A stretch of DNA of 64,000 nucleotides. Source: Gaiellasilicea sp963791905. Its GTDB lineage: Bacteria > Actinomycetota > Thermoleophilia > Gaiellales > Gaiellaceae. The notes beneath the pieces are model-generated. The model worked only from the letters and a program-made list of their open reading frames with translations, was not told the origin of the DNA and ran no database searches. The position numbers were made by a program, and so were the translations under genes. Within the stretch, counting starts at the first letter, position 1, and every line of letters starts with the position of its first letter. The DNA is taken from positions 558,001-622,000 of the forward strand of contig CAWBTX010000004.1 of the NCBI GenBank assembly GCA_963791905.1. The letters are read 5' to 3'. Shown one piece after another: positions 60,478 through 64,000 of this stretch.

Positions 60478-60484
60478 CCTCAAG

Positions 60485-60509
60485 AAAGCCCCGGAAACGG
60501 GGCTTTTTT
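60485..60509 (+). terminator. Rho-independent terminator after tRNA-Val
   Basis: AAAGCCCCG-gaaa-CGGGGCTTTTTT forms a 9-bp stem with a GNRA-type GAAA loop and a six-T tail. Because the left arm starts with AAA, it can also end transcription arriving from the opposite strand after the hydrolase gene at 60514. Confidence 0.93.
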
Positions 60510-60513
60510 CTAG

Positions 60514-61338
60514 TCAGGACTGCAGGAAGGCCAGCAGGTCGGCGTTGATCGTATCGGCTTGAGTGGTCGGCATGCCGTGCGGGAATCCTTTGTATGTCTT
60601 CAGCGTGCCGTTTTGCACGAGCTGGGCCGACAGCGGTCCGGAGTCGGCGTAGGGAACGATCTGGTCGTCATCGCCGTGCATCACCAGCACCGGCACCGTG
60701 ATCTTTTTGAGGTCCTCGGTGAAATCCGTCTGGGAGAAGGCGACGATGCCGTCGTAGTGCGCCTTCGCGCCGCCCATCATGCCCTGGCGCCACCAGTTCT
60801 CGATGATCGCTTCCGAGGATTCCACGCCGGGCCGGTTGAAGCCATAGAAGGGGCCCGAGGGGAGGGATCGGTAGAACTCGGATCGGTTGGCGGCCAACTG
60901 GGCCTGGAGGTCGTCGAACACGCTCTTCGGCAGCCCGCCGGGGTTGGCGTCGGTCTGCACCATGAGGGGCGGCACCGCAGCGATCAATACCGCTTTCGCC
61001 AAGCGGCTTTCACCGTGTCGGGCGATGTAGTGCACGACTTCGCCGCCACCGGTGGAGTGTCCGACGTGGACGGCGTCGCGGAGATCGAGATGGGCCGTCA
61101 GCGCAGCAAGGTCGTCGGCGTAGTGGTCCATGTCGTGACCGTCGCTGGTTTGGGTGGAGCGTCCGTGCCCACGCCGGTCATGGGCGATGACGCGGTAGCC
61201 CTGCTGTAAGAAGAACAGCATTTGGGTGTCCCAGTCGTCGCCCGAAAGCGGCCAGCCATGGCTGAAAACGATCGGTTCGCCCGCGCCCCAGTCCTTGTAG
61301 AAGATCTCCGTGCCGTCGGTCGTGGTAATCGTGGGCAT
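60514..61338 (-). CDS. Alpha/beta hydrolase, non-haem chloroperoxidase type
   Basis: A 274-residue single-domain hydrolase: VFSHGWPLSGDDWDTQMLFFLQQGYRVIAHDRRGHGRST, nucleophile elbow VGHSTGGGEV (Ser95), Asp in VMHGDDDQIVP and His in KGFPHGMPTT. This is the cofactor-free haloperoxidase/esterase group. The ATG has AAAGGAG upstream. Codon choice is visibly less GC-biased than most neighbours (more ATT, ACC/ACG mixture, AAG/AAA), suggesting horizontal acquisition, and it starts right after the tRNA terminator. Confidence 0.92.
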   Translation of the reverse strand: MPTITTTDGTEIFYKDWGAGEPIVFSHGWPLSGDDWDTQMLFFLQQGYRVIAHDRRGHGRSTQTSDGHDMDHYADDLAALTAHLDLRDAVHVGHSTGGGEVVHYIARHGESRLAKAVLIAAVPPLMVQTDANPGGLPKSVFDDLQAQLAANRSEFYRSLPSGPFYGFNRPGVESSEAIIENWWRQGMMGGAKAHYDGIVAFSQTDFTEDLKKITVPVLVMHGDDDQIVPYADSGPLSAQLVQNGTLKTYKGFPHGMPTTQADTINADLLAFLQS

Positions 61339-61482
61339 GCTCTATCTCCTTTGCGCCTGGCTCCGGCGCTGTCGGGAACGGATGCGCGGACAAGCTCGCT
61401 CTCCGGCACGTTGGTTCTCATCACTCGCTTCGCGCCCGGCGCCGCGAGAATCGGTGGATCCAGGCTAACCGGGGGCCAATCC

Positions 61483-62154
61483 TCATGCGGCGGGCCGTGC
61501 CCTCAGTTCGCGCGCGAGCCGGGCCGCTTCGCTCGGGCCGCCCGTGCTGAGGGCAGCGGCGATCCGGAGGCCGTCCTCGCCCGAGTACTCCAGACCGGAG
61601 ACAGCGCCGCCAACCTCCATGATCGGCTCCTCGGCCCAACCGCCGAGGTCGACCGGCGTGAAGCCGACGTCGCGGATCAGCCCTGCGACAGCCTCCTTGG
61701 CGGCGGCGTCCTCGCCCGTCAGGAACATGGCGGCGCCCCGGGTGGCGGCCTCGGGCAGGGAGTCGGCGGCCAGCGTGTTGAATGTCCTGACCAGCCGCGC
61801 GCCGGGCATGCGCTCCTGGTTGGTCTCGGCGACGGTCTTCGGAAGCTGCTCCACGCCGTCCTCCGGCTCGCCGGTCACGAACTGGTTGGTGGTATCCATC
61901 ACGATCTTGCCCGCCAGTGAGCCGGTCTGGGCGAGCAGTTCGTCGACGGCGGGCCACGGCACGGAGAAGAAGACGACCTCCGCGAACTCGACCGCCTCAC
62001 GCGGCGAGCCGCTGCGCGCGAACGTATCGGCGGCGAGCTGTTCGAGCCGGTCCGGTTCGCGCGATCCGCTGAAGAACACCTCGTGCCCGGCGCGGGCGAA
62101 CAGCTTTCCCGCGTTCCCGCCTACTCGCCCGGCGCCAACGATTCCGATTCTCAT
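61483..62154 (-). CDS. NADPH:F420-oxidoreductase-like NAD(P)-binding protein
   Basis: A 223-residue Rossmann protein: MRIGIVGAGRVGGNAGKLFARAGHEVFFSGSREPDRLEQLA, VVFFSVPWPAVDELLA, GKIVMDTTNQF and ARLVRTFNTLAADSLPEAA. This is the F420-dependent NADP reductase / NAD(P)-binding 'FNO-like' family; in F420-free hosts it acts on other substrates. The ATG at 62154 is chosen over upstream ATGs because AAGGAG is correctly spaced. Substrate unknown. Confidence 0.85.
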   Translation of the reverse strand: MRIGIVGAGRVGGNAGKLFARAGHEVFFSGSREPDRLEQLAADTFARSGSPREAVEFAEVVFFSVPWPAVDELLAQTGSLAGKIVMDTTNQFVTGEPEDGVEQLPKTVAETNQERMPGARLVRTFNTLAADSLPEAATRGAAMFLTGEDAAAKEAVAGLIRDVGFTPVDLGGWAEEPIMEVGGAVSGLEYSGEDGLRIAAALSTGGPSEAARLARELRARPAA

Positions 62155-62392
62155 GAACCGCTCCTTGTCGCGTCGTTGCTCCAAAGCGTGGCGGCGTCCA
62201 AGGGGCGGCCCGGTAGGTCCTGGCGATTACCCGATAGCCGTTCGTGCGGCATGGACGCCACCGCTCGCCGCGCTCAAGGATTGGACGTTCCTGTCCGGCC
62301 TGGGTTCATGGTCCCGTGGGGGAACGGTCTGATACTCGGCTACCTGATCCCGTCCGTCGAGCCGATTCCGGGGTCGAGCCACTGATACTTCC

Positions 62393-62426
62393 AGGCGCAG
62401 AACCGCCGACGTGGCGGTTCTGCGCC
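62393..62426. terminator. Strong hairpin, likely terminator of the ABC operon
   Basis: GGCGCAGAACCGCC-gacgt-GGCGGTTCTGCGCC is a perfect 14-bp stem with a 5-base loop, just beyond the stop of the solute-binding protein gene (62437, minus strand). There is no T-run on either side, so it may be a processing or mRNA-stability hairpin as well as a terminator. The rest of 62155-62392 shows nothing recognisable. Confidence 0.7.
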
Positions 62427-62436
62427 GTGGAAATTC

Positions 62437-63852
62437 CTACACGAGTCCCTGGTTCTTCCACTTCCGGTAGATGTCCTGCGCCTTGCGCGCGAAGGCCGAG
62501 ACGCCCTCGGCAGGGGTGGACTTGCCCTGCGCGACCTCGGCGAACATCTGCGGGATGAGGAATGTGTTGTAGATCTCGTCCATCACCGGCGTCGTGTTGC
62601 CCGGATGGCCCGGGTTCGTCGTGTACTTCTCGGCGATCGTCGTGAGGACGGTGTACTTGCCTCTCGGCTTGTGCGTGTCCTGCGCGGACATCTTGCGGAT
62701 TTCCTTGAACCCGCCCTTGATCGCGCCCGTCCAGGCAGGGAAGTTGTAGTACTGGCTGCGAACGAAGTGCTCGCGGTAGCCGAGCTGCTGGTCCACGAGG
62801 TACTTCCTCGCCGCCTCCTTGTTCTTCGCGAACTTCCAGATCACGAAGACGCCCATCACGTGCTCGTTGCCCATGCGCATGTGCGGGCCGCGTGGGATCG
62901 ACGAGAGCCAGGTGTCGTCCGAGAGGGCCGTGTTCCCGGAGTTCTCGGCCGAGCGCACGATCGAGATTGCGTTCAGCGCCACCGACAGCCGACCCGCGAG
63001 GAACGCCTGGTTGTTCGACGCGGCAGTCCACGCGAAGACCTCGTCGGTCATGCCGTTGCGGTAGATGTCGCGCATGACCGTCAGCGCCTCGATCGCGCCC
63101 CTCCTGTTCGAGCCTTGGCCGATGACGATCCGGTTCTCTTCGTTCTGGATGAACCCGCCGTAGCAATAGAGGAGCGACGTCAGCATCATGTTCGAGTCGA
63201 TCTCGTTCGACATGCCGAGGCCGACGGGATGGCCGTCCGCCTTGAGCTTCGGGGCTCCCTTTCGAAGGTCCTCCCAGGTGTTGAGGCTGACCCCCGCTTC
63301 CTGTAGGTAGCTGCGGCGGTACTGCACCGGGTCGGGCGCGTAGTCGTCCGGGAAGCCGTAGAACTGCTTCGTCTTCGGGTTGTAGGTGCTCTTCCTCGCG
63401 ACCCTCGACATCGGCCCGAGCTTCTTGCTGACCTCCTGCACGAGGTCGGTCACGGGAACGACCTGCTTCTGGAACGTCGACGGCGGCGAGATGAACCAGA
63501 ACAGGTCGTGACCGCTCTGTGCCGCGACCTGCGATGCCCCTGTGCTGTAGAGCAGGGCGTTGTTGATGTGGTCGACCTTGACCTCGACGTCGTTCGCCTC
63601 GCCCCATCGCTTGACGTAGGTGTTGTCGAGCCAGGTGTCGTAGGCGGGGACGAAGTGGGCCCACTGCATGATCCTGAGCTCTCCCGCGAGCTGCTTCTTC
63701 GCGTGCTGGAGCGGGCCGTAGAACCCCAGAGCTCGGTCGGTCAGGCCGCCGAACATGCCGATGGCGAAGGCAGCGGCGGTTCCCCTCTTGAGCAGGTCAC
63801 CTCGGGTCAGTTCCGAGTTCGGCCGCACGAGCTCGTCGGCTACATCTGCCAC
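62437..63852 (-). CDS. ABC transporter extracellular sugar-binding protein
   Basis: A 471-residue solute-binding protein (bacterial extracellular family 1). The N-terminal 40 residues have RGDLLKRGTAAAFAIGMFGGL, a Tat- or Sec-like export signal without a clear lipobox. Downstream features: ELRIMQWAHFVPAYDTWL, EVKVDHINNALL, LFWFISPPSTFQKQ, DDYAPDPVQYRRSYLQEAGVSLNTWEDL and FAWTAASNNQAFLAGRLSVALNAIS, typical of maltose/oligosaccharide binding proteins. GTG start with a GGAGG site. It lies downstream of the permease cut by the window edge. Confidence 0.92.
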   Translation of the reverse strand: MADVADELVRPNSELTRGDLLKRGTAAAFAIGMFGGLTDRALGFYGPLQHAKKQLAGELRIMQWAHFVPAYDTWLDNTYVKRWGEANDVEVKVDHINNALLYSTGASQVAAQSGHDLFWFISPPSTFQKQVVPVTDLVQEVSKKLGPMSRVARKSTYNPKTKQFYGFPDDYAPDPVQYRRSYLQEAGVSLNTWEDLRKGAPKLKADGHPVGLGMSNEIDSNMMLTSLLYCYGGFIQNEENRIVIGQGSNRRGAIEALTVMRDIYRNGMTDEVFAWTAASNNQAFLAGRLSVALNAISIVRSAENSGNTALSDDTWLSSIPRGPHMRMGNEHVMGVFVIWKFAKNKEAARKYLVDQQLGYREHFVRSQYYNFPAWTGAIKGGFKEIRKMSAQDTHKPRGKYTVLTTIAEKYTTNPGHPGNTTPVMDEIYNTFLIPQMFAEVAQGKSTPAEGVSAFARKAQDIYRKWKNQGLV

Positions 63853-63876
63853 AGGTTCCTCCTTTCTCCTCGATTC

Positions 63877-64000
63877 TTAGCGGAACGCGCCTCCTGTAAA
63901 CCCCTTGATGAAACGGTCGAGGAAGGCGTTGTAGAGAAGCGCGAGCGGGATGGCCGGAATCAGCGTCGCCGCCATCAGCGACTGCCAGAAGAAGACATCC
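63877..64000 (-). CDS. ABC sugar permease, C-terminal end only
   Basis: The reverse strand ends with DVFFWQSLMAATLIPAIPLALLYNAFLDRFIKGFTGGAFR and a TAA at 63877. This is the C-terminal segment of a MalG/UgpE-type (CUT1) permease, where the PxxLLY...F/YFVKGFTxGAVK pattern is conserved. The start lies beyond the window. It is 24 bases upstream of the solute-binding protein on the same strand, so they form one operon. Confidence 0.88.
   Translation of the reverse strand, partial: DVFFWQSLMAATLIPAIPLALLYNAFLDRFIKGFTGGAFR

Overview
The window is a very GC-rich (roughly 70%), tightly packed bacterial chromosome segment with many GTG/TTG starts and 1-4 base overlaps between successive genes. The actinobacterial GAACNNNNGTTC-type LexA box before uvrA, the DUF2277 protein, the APC permease plus paired TrkA genes and the overall protein flavour suggest an actinomycete, probably of the Thermoleophilia (Gaiellales/Solirubrobacterales). 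That placement is inference. No stretch above 300 bases lacks a gene; the largest gap is 62155-62436.

Layout. 1-6.7 kb: partial MBL hydrolase, DUF2277, M32 carboxypeptidase, metallophosphoesterase, LysE and AI-2E family membrane proteins. 6.7-13.5 kb: SOS-controlled uvrA, a 167-bp inverted-repeat element, a VapBC toxin-antitoxin pair beside a gene remnant, lipoproteins and a thioesterase. 13.5-23.3 kb: pantothenate genes (DUF2520 protein-panC-panB), a hydrolase and GNAT, FmdB-like protein, family-4 uracil-DNA glycosylase, tsaE-tsaB-rimI-tsaD and a subtilase. 23.3-30.5 kb: glutamate dehydrogenase, a glutaredoxin-like protein, Rex, a GT4 glycosyltransferase, a GCS2 carboxylate-amine ligase, a DUF1844-like protein and H+-pyrophosphatase. 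30.5-36.4 kb: two large secreted subtilases with matching promoters and terminators. 36.4-45.4 kb: two APC permease-USP fusions, four Trk components and a sugar dehydrogenase lipoprotein. 45.6-48.9 kb: ABC-2 exporter, HAD-like and VanZ-like proteins. 48.9-53.9 kb: a cobalamin riboswitch followed by two DUF4430 proteins, EcfT, a double EcfA, an EcfS and an alpha/alpha-toroid protein. 53.9-60.4 kb: GNATs, UvrD/PcrA helicase, two Eis-like acetyltransferases, an M23 peptidase and a cNMP-binding protein. 60.4-64 kb: tRNA-Val, then an acquired-looking hydrolase, an F420/NADP-type reductase and an ABC sugar-uptake operon cut by the window edge.

The most interesting system is the B12-riboswitch operon. 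Its two exported DUF4430 proteins and its toroid protein correspond to the two halves of animal intrinsic factor/transcobalamin, encoded as separate proteins next to a complete ECF transporter. This suggests extracellular corrinoid capture coupled to ECF import.

A second window-wide signal is that about 18 conserved genes are interrupted by inferred single-base indels. Most behave as +1 insertions beside CGAG/CTCG. They look like systematic sequence error rather than real pseudogenes, so most 'broken' genes below are probably intact in the organism.
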